Of a DNA stretch of 64,000 nt, positions 44,702 through 60,735 are shown piece by piece; the first letter of the stretch is position 1, and every line of letters starts with the position of its first letter. Source of the DNA: Methylobacterium fujisawaense (GTDB lineage Bacteria; Pseudomonadota; Alphaproteobacteria; Rhizobiales; Beijerinckiaceae). The translations under genes and the position numbers were made by a program. The notes under the pieces were generated by a model that saw only the letters and a list, made by a program, of their open reading frames with translations, did no database searches and had not been told where the DNA came from. Location: positions 248,001-312,000 of the forward strand of contig NZ_JACJIM010000004.1 of NCBI RefSeq assembly GCF_014138435.1. Reading direction: 5' to 3'.

Positions 44702-44813
44702 CTCCTCTCCTCCCCGCGTGGGGAGGAGCCGGAGATGGGGGGGTGCAGGATGGGTCGAGGCGGTGCCGTCTGCACCACCCCCACCCCTACCCCTCTCCGC
44801 AAGGGGGAGGGAA
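44702..44813. repeat. palindromic repeat element between hemA and bchI
   Basis: It has hairpin CTCCTCTCCTCCCCGCGTGG with GGAGGAG at 44702 and CCCCTCTCCGCAAGGGGGAG at the other end, with GGGGGGGTGCAGG facing CACCCCCACCCC. It is a second sequence type of the same general design. It fills most of the 135-base gap between hemA and bchI. Confidence 0.75.
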
Positions 44814-44820
44814 GAGCGCC

Positions 44821-46038
44821 TTACTCCGCCGCCTTCTGCCGAAGCCCGATCCGCCCCCAGATCGTGGTCAGGGCCTCGACGAGACGGGCGATGTCGGCAT
44901 CCGTGTGCAGCGGCGACGGGGTGATCCGCAGGCGTTCGGTGCCGCGGGCCACCGTCGGGTAGTTGATCGGCTGCACGTAGATGCCGAACTCGTCGAGCAG
45001 GGTGTCGGAGATCCCCTTGCACAGCACCGGGTCGCAGACCATCACCGGCACGATGTGGCTGTCGTTGGGCATGGTCGGGATGTCGGCGGCCTCCAGCGCC
45101 TGACGGACCTTCGCCACGCGCTCCTGATGCCGGGCGCGCTCTTCGCCGCTCGTCTTCAGGTGGCGGATGCTCGCCGCCGCGCCCGCCGCCACCGCGGGTG
45201 GCAGGGAGGTGGTGAAGATGAAGCCCGACGCGAAGCTGCGCACGAAGTCGCAGAGCTTCTCCGAGGCCGTGATGTAGCCGCCGTGCACGGCGAACGCCTT
45301 GCCCAGCGTCCCCTCGATCACGTCGAGCCGGTGGGCGACGCCGTCCCGCTCCGAGATGCCGCCGCCGCGGGCGCCGTAGAGGCCGACCGCGTGGACCTCG
45401 TCCAGGTAGGTGAGTGCCCCGTGGGCCTCGGCCACGTCGCAGATCTCTCCAATGGGGGCGATGTCGCCGTCCATCGAGTACACCGATTCGAACGCCACCA
45501 GCTTCGGTCGGGCCGGATCGACCAGGGCGAGCTTGCGGTTCAGGTCCTCCGGGTCGTTATGACGAAAAATGTGTCGCTCGGCGCGGGAGAACCGGATGCC
45601 CTCGATCATCGAGGCGTGGTTCTCGGAATCGGAGAAGACCGCGCAGTTCGGCAGGCGTGAGGCCAGGGTCCCGAGCGCCGCCCAGTTCGACACGTAGCCG
45701 GAGGTGAACAGCAGGGCCGCCTCTTTGCCGTGGAGGTCGGCGAGCTCGCGCTCCAGGAGCACGTGGTAGTGGTTGGTGCCCGAGATGTTGCGGGTGCCGC
45801 CGGCGCCGGCGCCGCAGCGGTCGATCGCCTCGTGCATCGCGCCGGTCACGGCCGGGTGCTGGCCCATGCCGAGATAGTCGTTGGAGCACCACACCGTCAC
45901 GGGACGCGTGCCGCCGGCATGGTGGTGCGTGGCGTGCGGGAAGTTGCCCGCGTGGCGTTCGAGGTCGGTGAAGACCCGGTAGCGCCCCTCCCGGTGGAGC
46001 CCGGCGATCTCAGCCCCGAAGAAGGTCTCGTAGTCCAT
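44821..46038 (-). CDS. hemA: 5-aminolevulinate synthase
   Basis: The PLP enzyme that condenses glycine and succinyl-CoA to 5-aminolevulinate (C4 route), supplying tetrapyrroles. Length is 405 residues. The start [23 protein letters not shown] is typical, the PLP lysine is in [14 protein letters not shown], and [23 protein letters not shown] and TNHYHVLLE are all present. It is the usual last gene after puhE in purple-bacterial clusters. The 112-base gap before it is the largest in the bchF-hemA run and could hold an additional promoter; no PpsR box was found in it. Confidence 0.96.
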   Translation of the reverse strand: MDYETFFGAEIAGLHREGRYRVFTDLERHAGNFPHATHHHAGGTRPVTVWCSNDYLGMGQHPAVTGAMHEAIDRCGAGAGGTRNISGTNHYHVLLERELADLHGKEAALLFTSGYVSNWAALGTLASRLPNCAVFSDSENHASMIEGIRFSRAERHIFRHNDPEDLNRKLALVDPARPKLVAFESVYSMDGDIAPIGEICDVAEAHGALTYLDEVHAVGLYGARGGGISERDGVAHRLDVIEGTLGKAFAVHGGYITASEKLCDFVRSFASGFIFTTSLPPAVAAGAAASIRHLKTSGEERARHQERVAKVRQALEAADIPTMPNDSHIVPVMVCDPVLCKGISDTLLDEFGIYVQPINYPTVARGTERLRITPSPLHTDADIARLVEALTTIWGRIGLRQKAAE

Positions 46039-46150
46039 GTCGCCTCTCCCCGAACAAATCCTGCGGGTTGATCCCGCCTGTGACACCGGACTTCGCACAA
46101 GACCAGTTCCAGATTGGTGGACGTGCGTCGCCCGTTCGTGATCCCTCGGC

Positions 46151-46945
46151 CTACACGTGATCCGGCGGTCCGGCCGCTTCCCCGGGTGCCCGGGCCGGCA
46201 GGCTCCAGCGCCACAGCTCCGCCGAGGGCAGCGGCAGCATCAGGAACCAGTGCTCCAGCGTGGCGAGCGCCGTGAGCGTCGCCAGGACCGTGAGGCCGAT
46301 CAGCTCGTGCTCCAGCAGGTCCGGCCCCAGCGCCGCGCGTCCGAGCAGCGCCGCCGCGATGGTCCCGAGGCTCACGGAGACCGGGAACAGCAGGTTCATC
46401 GGCTTCCGGGACAGGTAGCAGGCGAGGTAGCCGAGATGGTCCGGGAGGAACTCGGCGTGGAGGTTGCGCACCCCCAGGAACAGGTTGAGCCGCGCCGAGA
46501 GGTTCATCACCACCAGGGTACCGTAGGTCCACAGGGCGAAGCGGTTGGGGCTGCCCCAGACCAGGGCCAGGATCGCCAGACCCCCGATCACGATGGCGAA
46601 TTCGTGCCACAGGCTGGTGGCGAGCGCCGCGAGGAAGCGGTCGAACCCCCGCACCCCCGGCGCGCAGGCGGCCGGCTTGGGGCCGGACAGGAAGCCCATG
46701 TAGTAGCTCATCTCCTGCCAGCCCCAGACGACGAGCGCCGCCGTGAAGGCCGTGTAGGCCCCCGTGGCACTCGTGTCCGCGGCGCTGGACCGGATCGCCA
46801 ACAGGGCGCCCGCGAGCAGCAGCGTCGCCCCGGCCATGCTCCACGCATGCGTCCGCCGCGGGGCGTGGTCGAGCAGCAGGATCAGCCCGGTGGAGAACCA
46901 CCAGAGCAGGACCGCGTAGACCACCGGGGCGGCGTAGGTCCCCAT
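46151..46945 (-). CDS. puhE: PuhE, photosynthetic complex assembly membrane protein (DUF3623)
   Basis: A 264-residue integral membrane protein with about seven hydrophobic helices. The start [20 protein letters not shown], the [14 protein letters not shown] segment and [21 protein letters not shown] match PuhE of purple bacteria, which affects reaction centre and pigment levels. It starts one base beyond the acsF stop. Position between acsF and hemA is the standard one. Confidence 0.93.
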   Translation of the reverse strand: MGTYAAPVVYAVLLWWFSTGLILLLDHAPRRTHAWSMAGATLLLAGALLAIRSSAADTSATGAYTAFTAALVVWGWQEMSYYMGFLSGPKPAACAPGVRGFDRFLAALATSLWHEFAIVIGGLAILALVWGSPNRFALWTYGTLVVMNLSARLNLFLGVRNLHAEFLPDHLGYLACYLSRKPMNLLFPVSVSLGTIAAALLGRAALGPDLLEHELIGLTVLATLTALATLEHWFLMLPLPSAELWRWSLPARAPGEAAGPPDHV

Positions 46946-46946
46946 G

Positions 46947-48035
46947 CTACCAGACCGGCTGGAGGCGGATGTCGGCCGGCAGGGCGTTGGCCTTGACGGG
47001 GAGGAGATAGAGCCGGGCGAAGGTCGTGGCCGCCCGCAGCACCTGCACGCCGTGCTGCACCGTGCCGACGACGCCGCCCCGCGCCTTGGCGTCGGCGATC
47101 GCCCGCGAGCAGGCAAGCAGCCGGTCGAGCCCCGCCTTGAACTTCGGGTTGTCGAGATCGAGTTCCAGCGGGAAGGTCTGCCGGGAGATCTCCGAGGTGA
47201 TCCGGAAGACCTTGAAGTCGTAGTCGGTGGGATCGACCCCGAGCGCCTTGTGGAAGGCCGGCCGGTGATGGTCGCGCACGTACATCGTGGCGAAGACCGC
47301 AAGCAGGAAGAACCGGATCCAGTAGCGGTTCACGCCGCTCGTCAGCTTCGGGTTCGCGCGCATCAGGAGCGCGAAGGCCTCCCCGTGGCGGAACTCGTCG
47401 TTGCACCAGAGTTCGAACCACTTGAAGATCGGATGGATGCGCCGCTCCGGGTGCCGCTCCAGCTCGCGGAAGATCGTGATGTAGCGGGCGTAGCCGATCT
47501 TCTCCGAGAGGTAGGTGGCGTAGAAGATGAATTTCGGTCGAAAGAACGTGTACTTCTTGGATTTGGTGAGAAACCCCAAATCCACACCGATGCCGAAATC
47601 CTTGAGCGTATCGTTGATGAACCCAGCGTGACGCGCCTCGTCCCGGCTCATGAAGCCGAACAATTCCTTGATATCTTTATTCTTCGCCCGCTTCCTCATC
47701 TCGGCATAGAGGACGCAGCCGGAAAACTCCGCCGTGATGGAGGAAACCAAAAAGTCCAAAAACTCCTTCCGCAATTCGGGCTCCATCTGCGACAGGTCGC
47801 AGTCGAACTCCTCGTTGCGGGTGAAGTGGCGCTTGTTCGGGTCGGCGCGCAGCTCGGCAATGAGCAGATCCCAGTCGCGGCGCACGGGCTCGACATCGGT
47901 GCGATCGAGCTCGTCGAAATCCGTCGTGTAGAAGCGCGGGCTGAGGAACGTCGTCTCCTGGGCGGCCCGCGTCGATTCGTTGACCGGGACCTTGGGGACA
48001 GGCTGGCCGGAGGGCGGCGGGACAGATGCGTTCAC
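46947..48035 (-). CDS. acsF: Mg-protoporphyrin IX monomethyl ester oxidative cyclase (AcsF)
   Basis: The O2-dependent diiron enzyme that forms the fifth ring of bacteriochlorophyll. Length is 362 residues. The two diiron-ligand groups are visible: ITAEFSGC and [10 protein letters not shown] in the first half, [10 protein letters not shown] in the second. Its presence shows an aerobic route; no bchE is present in the window. The start is GTG 48035, overlapping the previous stop by four bases. The 47520-47800 part is somewhat richer in A/T than its neighbours. Confidence 0.96.
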   Translation of the reverse strand: MNASVPPPSGQPVPKVPVNESTRAAQETTFLSPRFYTTDFDELDRTDVEPVRRDWDLLIAELRADPNKRHFTRNEEFDCDLSQMEPELRKEFLDFLVSSITAEFSGCVLYAEMRKRAKNKDIKELFGFMSRDEARHAGFINDTLKDFGIGVDLGFLTKSKKYTFFRPKFIFYATYLSEKIGYARYITIFRELERHPERRIHPIFKWFELWCNDEFRHGEAFALLMRANPKLTSGVNRYWIRFFLLAVFATMYVRDHHRPAFHKALGVDPTDYDFKVFRITSEISRQTFPLELDLDNPKFKAGLDRLLACSRAIADAKARGGVVGTVQHGVQVLRAATTFARLYLLPVKANALPADIRLQPVW

Positions 48036-48328
48036 AGCTTCCTCCTCTCGGAAAAGCTGACCTCGTAGAGTTCGGTCAGCTCGAGATGGGCGATGAGTTT
48101 GGTCCAGGCCCGCTCCAGCGCCCCGGCCCGGGTGACCGTGGCGGTGCGGCGCACGGTCAGCCGCTCGCCGTAGGGCACCGAGGTCGGCGCGTCGTGGACC
48201 TGGACCTCGTCGCCGGGTTCGATCTCGAAGCCGGCATCGAGGGTCACGTGGGCGTGCAGGCTCTCGGGGGTCTGCTCGATCTCCACCGTGCAGGGTACGG
48301 TGACGGTGCGGCTGCCGAACAGGCCCAT
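48032..48328 (-). CDS. small conserved protein between puhC and acsF
   Basis: A 98-residue soluble protein starting [21 protein letters not shown]. It is predicted mostly beta ([22 protein letters not shown]) with a C-terminal helix. A short gene of this kind sits between puhC and acsF in many Rhizobiales clusters; its function is not established. ATG 48328 overlaps the puhC stop by one base, and its stop overlaps the acsF GTG by four, so it is translationally coupled to both. Confidence 0.82.
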   Translation of the reverse strand: MGLFGSRTVTVPCTVEIEQTPESLHAHVTLDAGFEIEPGDEVQVHDAPTSVPYGERLTVRRTATVTRAGALERAWTKLIAHLELTELYEVSFSERRKL

Positions 48329-48822
48329 CACCGCGTCTCCGTGGCGGGTACGCCCGGCGCGGGCATCAGCCGGGCGAAGGCGCCGGCATTGGTCGGCCCG
48401 AAGGCCTCGAGCGGCACCCGGCGGCCGGTCGCCTCGTCGGCGAGCGCGAGCCGGCCGTCCTCGTAGCGGGTCAGGCTGAACGGTTGCTCGGGCCCCAGGC
48501 CTTCCCGTTGGCGGGCCTGGGCGAGGCCCCGCAGGGTCCCGCGCAGGAAGCCGTCCTCGCCGGGGCGGATCCAGGCGACGATGTGCCGGTCGGCGATGTC
48601 CCGCAGGGCGATCGAGCCGTCGACCTGATCCTCGGCGCGGAATTCGAGCCGCGCCACCGCTTTGGCGGGCGGCAGTGCGACGAGGCCGACCTGCTCGCTC
48701 CGGCCGATCAGGACCGCCAGCATGGTGAAGCCCATGAGTGCGCCCGCACCGACCATCAGCAGCGCCGGTGCCGGTCCCGCCGGCCCCATCGCCCGGCCGG
48801 CGCCCTCCGCCCGCTCGCCCAT
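48328..48822 (-). CDS. puhC: PuhC, photosynthetic complex assembly protein
   Basis: A 164-residue protein with one N-terminal membrane helix (about 20-40, [20 protein letters not shown]) and a periplasmic domain. It carries the PuhC pattern [19 protein letters not shown] and [20 protein letters not shown]. PuhC helps reaction centre and LH1 assembly. Start at 48822 gives the usual short cytoplasmic segment, and 11 bases separate it from puhB. Confidence 0.9.
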   Translation of the reverse strand: MGERAEGAGRAMGPAGPAPALLMVGAGALMGFTMLAVLIGRSEQVGLVALPPAKAVARLEFRAEDQVDGSIALRDIADRHIVAWIRPGEDGFLRGTLRGLAQARQREGLGPEQPFSLTRYEDGRLALADEATGRRVPLEAFGPTNAGAFARLMPAPGVPATETR

Positions 48823-48833
48823 CGTGCCCCTCC

Positions 48834-49484
48834 CTATTCGGCCGCGACGAGGCGACCGGAATTTTCGTCCGCGCGCTCGAGCTGCGCCACCCGAACCGGC
48901 GGCGCGGTGCCGTCGGCATGGGCCGCGAGGGCCCGTGCCAGCAGCGCCGCCGCGGCGTCGGCCTCCGGTACGGACCGCATCATGGGCTCGGTCCGGGCGA
49001 GACGCCAGGGCCGGACATGCGGCCAGATGTGAAGGTAGGCGATGCGGATGCCCGGCCGCAACTGCAGAGGGAGATCGCCGCTGCCATCCGTGAAGGCGCG
49101 CAGGGCCGCAGTCTCGATCTGCGCGAAGGGCAGGTTGTGGGTCACCGGCAGGGCGATGCCGGCCTGCAGCACGACACGACGGTTGGTCACCGTGTAGAGC
49201 GTCGTCCGATGGGTGAGCCATGCGAGCAGCCAGAGCAGCGCGACGGCGCCCGCGCCGATCACCAGGGTCGGTCCCACCACCTTCAGGGCCGAGGCGGGCG
49301 AACCGGCCGCCAGGCCGAAGGCCAGGGCGCAGACCGCAAACCACGCAATCACCAGACGGGCGTGGAACACCCGGACCAACAGGCCCAAGGTGGTCGGCCT
49401 GCTCTGCCACAGGATGCGCTCGCCCGCCGGCAGAGGACCGGGCAGGCCCCGCGGGGTGCCCTCGGGGAGGAAGTCGCCGCTCAT
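48834..49484 (-). CDS. puhB: PuhB, photosynthetic complex assembly protein
   Basis: A 216-residue membrane protein with a PH-like domain split by helices. Start LPAGERILWQSRP, two or three membrane segments (about 40-100), then HRTTLYTVTNRRVVLQAGIALP. PuhB assists reaction centre assembly. The ATG overlaps the puhA stop by four bases. Confidence 0.92.
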   Translation of the reverse strand: MSGDFLPEGTPRGLPGPLPAGERILWQSRPTTLGLLVRVFHARLVIAWFAVCALAFGLAAGSPASALKVVGPTLVIGAGAVALLWLLAWLTHRTTLYTVTNRRVVLQAGIALPVTHNLPFAQIETAALRAFTDGSGDLPLQLRPGIRIAYLHIWPHVRPWRLARTEPMMRSVPEADAAAALLARALAAHADGTAPPVRVAQLERADENSGRLVAAE

Positions 49485-50260
49485 ATCAGGGGCTCCGCCC
49501 GGGCCGGCGTCGCGTAGAGCGTGCCGGCGCCGAAATACGAGACGATCCGCTCCTCCTCCAGGAAGGTCACGCTGTCGGGATCGCGGGTGGTCGGGATGTC
49601 GGCGAACTGGCTGGCGAGCAGCGCCTCGGTCGTCACCGTCTTGGTGAAGCCGCCGGCCCGGCAGAAGGTGGTCGGCATCAGCCGGCGGCCGCCCGCCGGG
49701 AGTTCCACCTCATAGTAGCGGATCAGCGACTCGCCGCGGTCGACCCAGACGTCGCTGATCACGCCCGCCACGGCGTTGTCGGTGCCGAACACCGTCATGC
49801 CGATCGGGTTCGGGCCGCTTTCGTGGATGACGAAGTTCTTCGCCACCCGCAGGGGAACGATGCGGATCTCCTCGTCCCAGGTCCGGTCGTGGACGTCGTG
49901 TCGCAGCACCCAGGAGCCGGGGCCGACGCCGGCCTGGAGCGACGTGTCGGTGCGCTCGTAGGGAGCGCCGGGCCAGGGCTCGACCTTGCGGGCCGGGATG
50001 CCGGTCTCGATGTCGTCCCGGCCGTGCACCGCCTGTGGTGCGTAGGTGGTCTCGCCGCCGGGGAGATGGAAGGCCTTGGACCGGGGGATCAGGATCGGAT
50101 CGTCCGCCTTGCGGCGGCCGACGGCCTCGTTCTCCAGCGGGTAGCCCTCCCGCCGGTCCTCGCGGCGCAGCCAGAAGACCAGCCCGGCGAAGAAGATGAA
50201 GAACGCGTAGAGCACGACCTGGGCGACGTCGACATAACCCGTAAGTGCGCCGGTTGGCAT
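49481..50260 (-). CDS. puhA: photosynthetic reaction centre H subunit
   Basis: A 259-residue H subunit of the type II reaction centre. It has a single N-terminal membrane helix (about 12-33, AQVVLYAFFIFFAGLVFWL) followed by YLRREDRREGYPLE-like sequence (here WLRREDRREGYPLENEAVG) and a cytoplasmic beta domain with VSGVISDVWVDRGE-type residues. It caps the L and M subunits, whose puf genes are not in the window. It starts 18 bases after lhaA. Confidence 0.96.
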   Translation of the reverse strand: MPTGALTGYVDVAQVVLYAFFIFFAGLVFWLRREDRREGYPLENEAVGRRKADDPILIPRSKAFHLPGGETTYAPQAVHGRDDIETGIPARKVEPWPGAPYERTDTSLQAGVGPGSWVLRHDVHDRTWDEEIRIVPLRVAKNFVIHESGPNPIGMTVFGTDNAVAGVISDVWVDRGESLIRYYEVELPAGGRRLMPTTFCRAGGFTKTVTTEALLASQFADIPTTRDPDSVTFLEEERIVSYFGAGTLYATPARAEPLI

Positions 50261-50278
50261 GGCTGTCCTCCCCGAATG

Positions 50279-51709
50279 TCAGGCCGTCCGGCCGGCAAGG
50301 CCGTTGGCGATGCGGTCTCGATCCTCTGTCCGTGCGTCCTCGCGCACCAGCGGCCCCAGCGCGAGGAGCGCCGCGAACAGCAGGGCGATCTCGATGTGGT
50401 AGACGATGAGGTAGCCGATCGCGGGCTCGTTCATGCCCTCGCCGAGCACCCCCGACTGGGCGATGGCGCCGCCCACGTCGCGCACGAGGCCGCTCGCCGC
50501 GATCGACAGGCCCGCGGCGGTCGCCTGCACGGCGCCCCAGGCGCCGAGCGCCAGCCCCGTATCCTCGGGGCCGGCGCGGTTCATCGAGGCGGTGAGCGTG
50601 CCGTGGGCGAAGAGGCCGCCGCCGAGCCCGATCAGGCTGACGCCGGCGGCGAACAGGTCGGCCGAGGCCAGCGGCGCGGCGAAGACCACCGCCGAGAAGG
50701 CGAGGATGCCGATGCCGACGCCGACCGCCGACACCCGGAACGGATCGCCCCCGCGGCCGAGCCAGCGCGCCGCAACCAGCAGGCCCAGCCCGCCGCCCGC
50801 GGCGAGCAGCGCCGTGAGGGCCGTGGTCGCGCCCACGGAAAGGTGCAGGATCTGGCCGCCATAGGGCTCCAGCAGGATGTCCTGCATGGAGAAGCCCGCC
50901 GTGCCGAGGCCGATCGCCACGAGGCGACGGCGGGCGGTGCCCTCGCCCGCATAGGCCCGCCAGGACGACCGGAAGTCGCGCTGCGGCGCCGTCTGCGTCC
51001 GGTTGGGATCGCGCGGCTCCTGCTTCCAGAGGGCGAACCCGTTGAGGATGATGGTGACCAGGGCGGCGCCCTGGATCACCTGGATCAGGCGCACCGGCGA
51101 GAAATGGGCGAGGAACAGGCCGAACAGCAGGGCGCTCGCCATCATGCCGAACAGCAGGGCCGCGCAGAGCAGCGCCACCACCTTCGGCCTTGCATGCGCG
51201 GGGGCGAGGTCGGTGGCGAGCGCCAGCCCGACGGTCTGGGTCGTGTGCAGACCGGCACCGACCAGCAGGAAGGCCAGAGCCGCCGCAAGGTTGCCGACCC
51301 AGAGCGGCCCGGTGGTGTCGCCCGACAGGATCAACAGGGCGAACGGCATGATCGCGAGGCCGCCGAACTGAAGCAGCGTGCCGAACCAGATGTAGGGCAC
51401 CCGCCGCCAGCCCAGCAGCGAGCGATGCGTGTCCGAGCGGAAGCCGACCAGCGCCCGCAGGGGCGCAAAGATCAGCGGCAGCGCCAGCATCACCGCGACG
51501 ATCCAGGCCGGCACCCCCAGTTCGACGATCATCACCCGGTTCAGGGTGCCGATCAGCAGCACCGCCGCCATGCCGACGGTGACCTGGAACAGGGCGAGCC
51601 GAAGCAGGCGCCCGAGGGGCAGCTCGACGGTTGCGGCATCCGCGAAGGGGAGGATCGCCGGGCCGAGGCGCATCAGCGCGCGGGTGAGTTTCTGGGATGC
51701 GGCGTTCAT
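50279..51709 (-). CDS. lhaA: LhaA/PucC-family light-harvesting 1 assembly protein
   Basis: A 476-residue polytopic protein of the bacteriochlorophyll delivery (PucC) branch of the major facilitator superfamily, with 12 expected helices. Motifs include GTLNRVMIVELGVPAWIVA (about 54-72), GFRSDTHRSLLGWRRVPYIW (about 93-112) and GLFAHGTLTASMNR. It promotes LH1 assembly around the reaction centre. Its position between bchM and puhA is the standard one. Confidence 0.93.
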   Translation of the reverse strand: MNAASQKLTRALMRLGPAILPFADAATVELPLGRLLRLALFQVTVGMAAVLLIGTLNRVMIVELGVPAWIVAVMLALPLIFAPLRALVGFRSDTHRSLLGWRRVPYIWFGTLLQFGGLAIMPFALLILSGDTTGPLWVGNLAAALAFLLVGAGLHTTQTVGLALATDLAPAHARPKVVALLCAALLFGMMASALLFGLFLAHFSPVRLIQVIQGAALVTIILNGFALWKQEPRDPNRTQTAPQRDFRSSWRAYAGEGTARRRLVAIGLGTAGFSMQDILLEPYGGQILHLSVGATTALTALLAAGGGLGLLVAARWLGRGGDPFRVSAVGVGIGILAFSAVVFAAPLASADLFAAGVSLIGLGGGLFAHGTLTASMNRAGPEDTGLALGAWGAVQATAAGLSIAASGLVRDVGGAIAQSGVLGEGMNEPAIGYLIVYHIEIALLFAALLALGPLVREDARTEDRDRIANGLAGRTA

Positions 51710-52458
51710 GTCCGCACCCCCGGCGACGCCGCCCCCGATCCCGCAGAGGCGGACGGGCGCGCGCGCGTCAGCGCCACCGCGTTCGACAGGTAGAATCCGC
51801 TGTTGATCCGGTGGCTCCGCGCCCAGGTGAAGGCGTCGAGCGCTGTTTCAGAGGTCATCCGACGGCGCAGGCCGCCCTCGGTCACCGGCACGATCGCGGG
51901 CGAACGGTCGCTGCGGGGAAAGAACTTGCCCGCCGCGTGCATCACAGTCAGCAGGGCCGTGCGCGGCGCCACGGTGAACAGCACCGAGCCGTCGGTGCGC
52001 GCACCCAGCGCCGCCAGCGCCCGGGCGATGTCGGCAGCCCGGTAGTGAATCAGCGAATCCATCGCCACCACGTGGTCGAAGCGGCCGAGACCCGGATCGA
52101 GCATGTCGCCGACCCGGAATTCGATGCGGCCCGCCCCGGCGATCGCCGGCAGCCGCTCCTGCGCCAGCCCGATCAGCGTCGGCGAGACGTCGATCGCCAC
52201 CACCTCCGCCCCGCGGTGCGCCGCCTCGACGCTGAGCGCCCCGGTGCCGCAGCCGGCATCGAGCAGGCGCAGGCCGGTCATGTCGGCGGGCAGCCAGGAG
52301 AGGAGCGTCGCCCGCATGGCGTCGCGGCCTGCCCGCACCGTGGCGCGGATGCGGCTCACCGGCGCGTCCGAGGTCAGGCGCGACCACGCCTCGACCGCGG
52401 TGCGGTCGAAGTAGGTGGTCAACTCGCCCCGGCGGGCGTCGTAGCTGGCGCTGGCCAT
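51706..52458 (-). CDS. bchM: Mg-protoporphyrin IX O-methyltransferase
   Basis: A 250-residue SAM-dependent methyltransferase that makes the monomethyl ester used by AcsF. It has the N-terminal RGELTTYFDRTAVEAWSRLTSD segment typical of BchM and SAM motif I LRLLDAGCGTGALSVEAA (about 63-80), with AIDVSPTLIGLA after it. Its stop overlaps lhaA by four bases. Confidence 0.95.
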   Translation of the reverse strand: MASASYDARRGELTTYFDRTAVEAWSRLTSDAPVSRIRATVRAGRDAMRATLLSWLPADMTGLRLLDAGCGTGALSVEAAHRGAEVVAIDVSPTLIGLAQERLPAIAGAGRIEFRVGDMLDPGLGRFDHVVAMDSLIHYRAADIARALAALGARTDGSVLFTVAPRTALLTVMHAAGKFFPRSDRSPAIVPVTEGGLRRRMTSETALDAFTWARSHRINSGFYLSNAVALTRARPSASAGSGAASPGVRT

Positions 52459-52474
52459 CGGTCGGACCCCAAAC

Positions 52475-57043
<4,569 letters not shown>

Positions 57044-57069
<26 letters not shown>

Positions 57070-58642
57070 CGTAGAGGGTCTCGATCGTGATGAGCGGCAG
57101 GTGCCGCTCCCGGGCGAAGGTCTCGGTGTTGCTGCGGGCCTTGCCGCGCACGAAGAACGGGATCTTTCTCAGTTCCTTCTCGGCTTCCGGCGACCATGCG
57201 GTCGCGACCGGCCTGTCCAGCAGGATCGGAACGGGCGCCGACGTCGGAGGGGTGTCGGCCGGCGCCCGTTCTCCGGCCTCGAGCGCCCCGTCCGCCGGAG
57301 TCCCGAAGGACTTGCCGCCGAGATGCGAGGGGCCGACGCCGTCGTGGAATTCGGGATCCTCCCGGAACATGCCGAGGAGGTGCTCTTCGAGGCCCATCAT
57401 CAGCGGATGGACCAGGGTGTCGAACAGGACGTTGGCGCCCTCGAACCCCATCTGCGGCGCGTAGCGGGCCGGGAAGTCCTGGACGTGGACCGGCGCCGAG
57501 ATCACCGCGCAGGGGATGCCGAGCCGCTTGGCGACGTGGCGCTCCATCTGGGTGCCGAGCACCAGTTCCGGTGCCGCCGCGCGGATCGCCGCCTCGACGT
57601 CGAGGTAGTCGTCGGTGATCAGCGCCTCGATCCCGTGCTCGGCCGCTTCGGCGCGGACCTCGCGGGCGAATTCGCGGCTGTAGGTCCCGAGACCGACCAC
57701 CGTGAAGCCGAGTTCGCGCGCCGCGACCCGGGCGATGCCAATGGCATGCGTCGCGTCCCCGAACACGAAGACGCGCTTGGCCGTCAGGTAGGTCGAATCG
57801 ACCGACCGCGAGTACCAGGGCAGGCGCGAGCCCGGGCCGTCGAGCACGGGTGCCGGATCGATTCCCGCGATCTCCGCCACCTCGGCGACGAACCGGCGGG
57901 TGCCGCCGACGCCGATCGGCAGTGTCTGCGTGAATGGCTGACCGAAGCTCTTCTTCAGGTACTCCGCGGCCGACCGGGCGGTTTCGGGGTAGAGCACGAC
58001 GTTGAAATCGGCGTCCCCGAGGCGGCCGAGGTCGGCCGGAGAGGCTCCCAGCGGCGCGACAATGTTGACGGCGATCCCGAGGGAGTCGAGCAGACGTCGG
58101 ATCTCGATCAGATCGTCCCGGTGGCGGAAGCCCAAAGCCGTCGGCCCGAGGATGTTGCAGAGCGGCCGCCGACCGGGCTCGCGCGCCGGACGCGGGGCCG
58201 GCGGACCGGCGAGCGCCCGGACGAGGCGATAGAAGGTCTCTGAGGCGCCCCAGTTCTCCTTCTTCTGGTAGGCGGGCAGCTCCAGCGGGATCACCGGGAT
58301 CGGCAGGTTGAGGGCCTTGGCGAGGCCACCCGGATCGTCCTGGATCAGCTCGGCGGTGCAGGAGGCGCCGACGATCATCGCCTGGGGTTGGAAGCGTGCG
58401 TGCGCGGCGGCGACCGCCTCCTTGAACAGCTCGGCGGTGTCGCGGCCGAGATCCTGCGCGCGGAAGGTGGTGTAGGTGACGGGCGGGCGGGCGTCCCGCC
58501 GCTCGATCATCGTGAACAGCAGGTCCGCGTAGGTGTCGCCCTGCGGCGCGTGAAGCACGTAGTGCAGGCCGGACATCGCCGTTGCGACGCGCATGGCGCC
58601 GATATGCGGGGGACCCTCGTAGGTCCAGAGGGTGAGCTGCAT
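57044..58642 (-). CDS. bchB: dark-operative protochlorophyllide reductase subunit B
   Basis: A 532-residue subunit of the NB catalytic component. D36 in [10 protein letters not shown] is the unusual aspartate ligand to the NB cluster in characterised enzymes. [15 protein letters not shown] follows near 110. The C-terminal domain with [16 protein letters not shown] is the BchB-specific end. It overlaps bchH by 26 bases and lies four bases beyond bchN. Confidence 0.97.
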
Positions 58643-58646
58643 GGCG

Positions 58647-60424
<1,778 letters not shown>

Positions 60425-60473
60425 GCATCCGCTCCCTGGTGCTCGGCGGCGCCAAAGGCTCCGTCGTTGACAG

Positions 60474-60515
60474 AGGCTAGGGCGAGGGTCCCAGAAGTGT
60501 CAAGTGCGCTTGACG
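60474..60515 (-). promoter_or_regulatory. bchF promoter with overlapping PpsR/CrtJ box
   Basis: On the minus strand the -35 box TTGACA (plus 60498-60503) and the -10-like TAGCCT (plus 60474-60479) are 18 bases apart. The 18-mer TGTCAAGTGCGCTTGACG (60498-60515) fits TGT-N12-ACA with one change, including the inner CA/TG, and contains the -35 box. Binding by PpsR would block the polymerase. A weaker TGT-N14-ACG sequence lies at 60627-60646. No coding feature is seen in the rest of the 311-base gap to aerR. Confidence 0.7.
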
Positions 60516-60735
60516 GTTTCGGAACATGACAGGTGAGAGATATTTTTTCTTCGAATAAGATCATTGCCAAGATCGCCAGGAAGCGTATCGTCGGGCTCGA
60601 CGGCTGGAGACTGCCGCAGTTTCACTTGTCAGATCCGGGACTGACGAACGCGAAGAATAGACAGGCGAGCAACGCCGCACCCAGGACACGAGCGGTGCCG
60701 CTGGTCCTCCCGGGCCAGGGCCGACTCAGGGAGGG

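Noticed and set aside
60627..60646. TGTCAG...CTGACG as a PpsR box upstream of aerR
   Set aside because: It has dyad symmetry, but the half-sites are two bases too far apart (N14). Kept only as a weak possibility.
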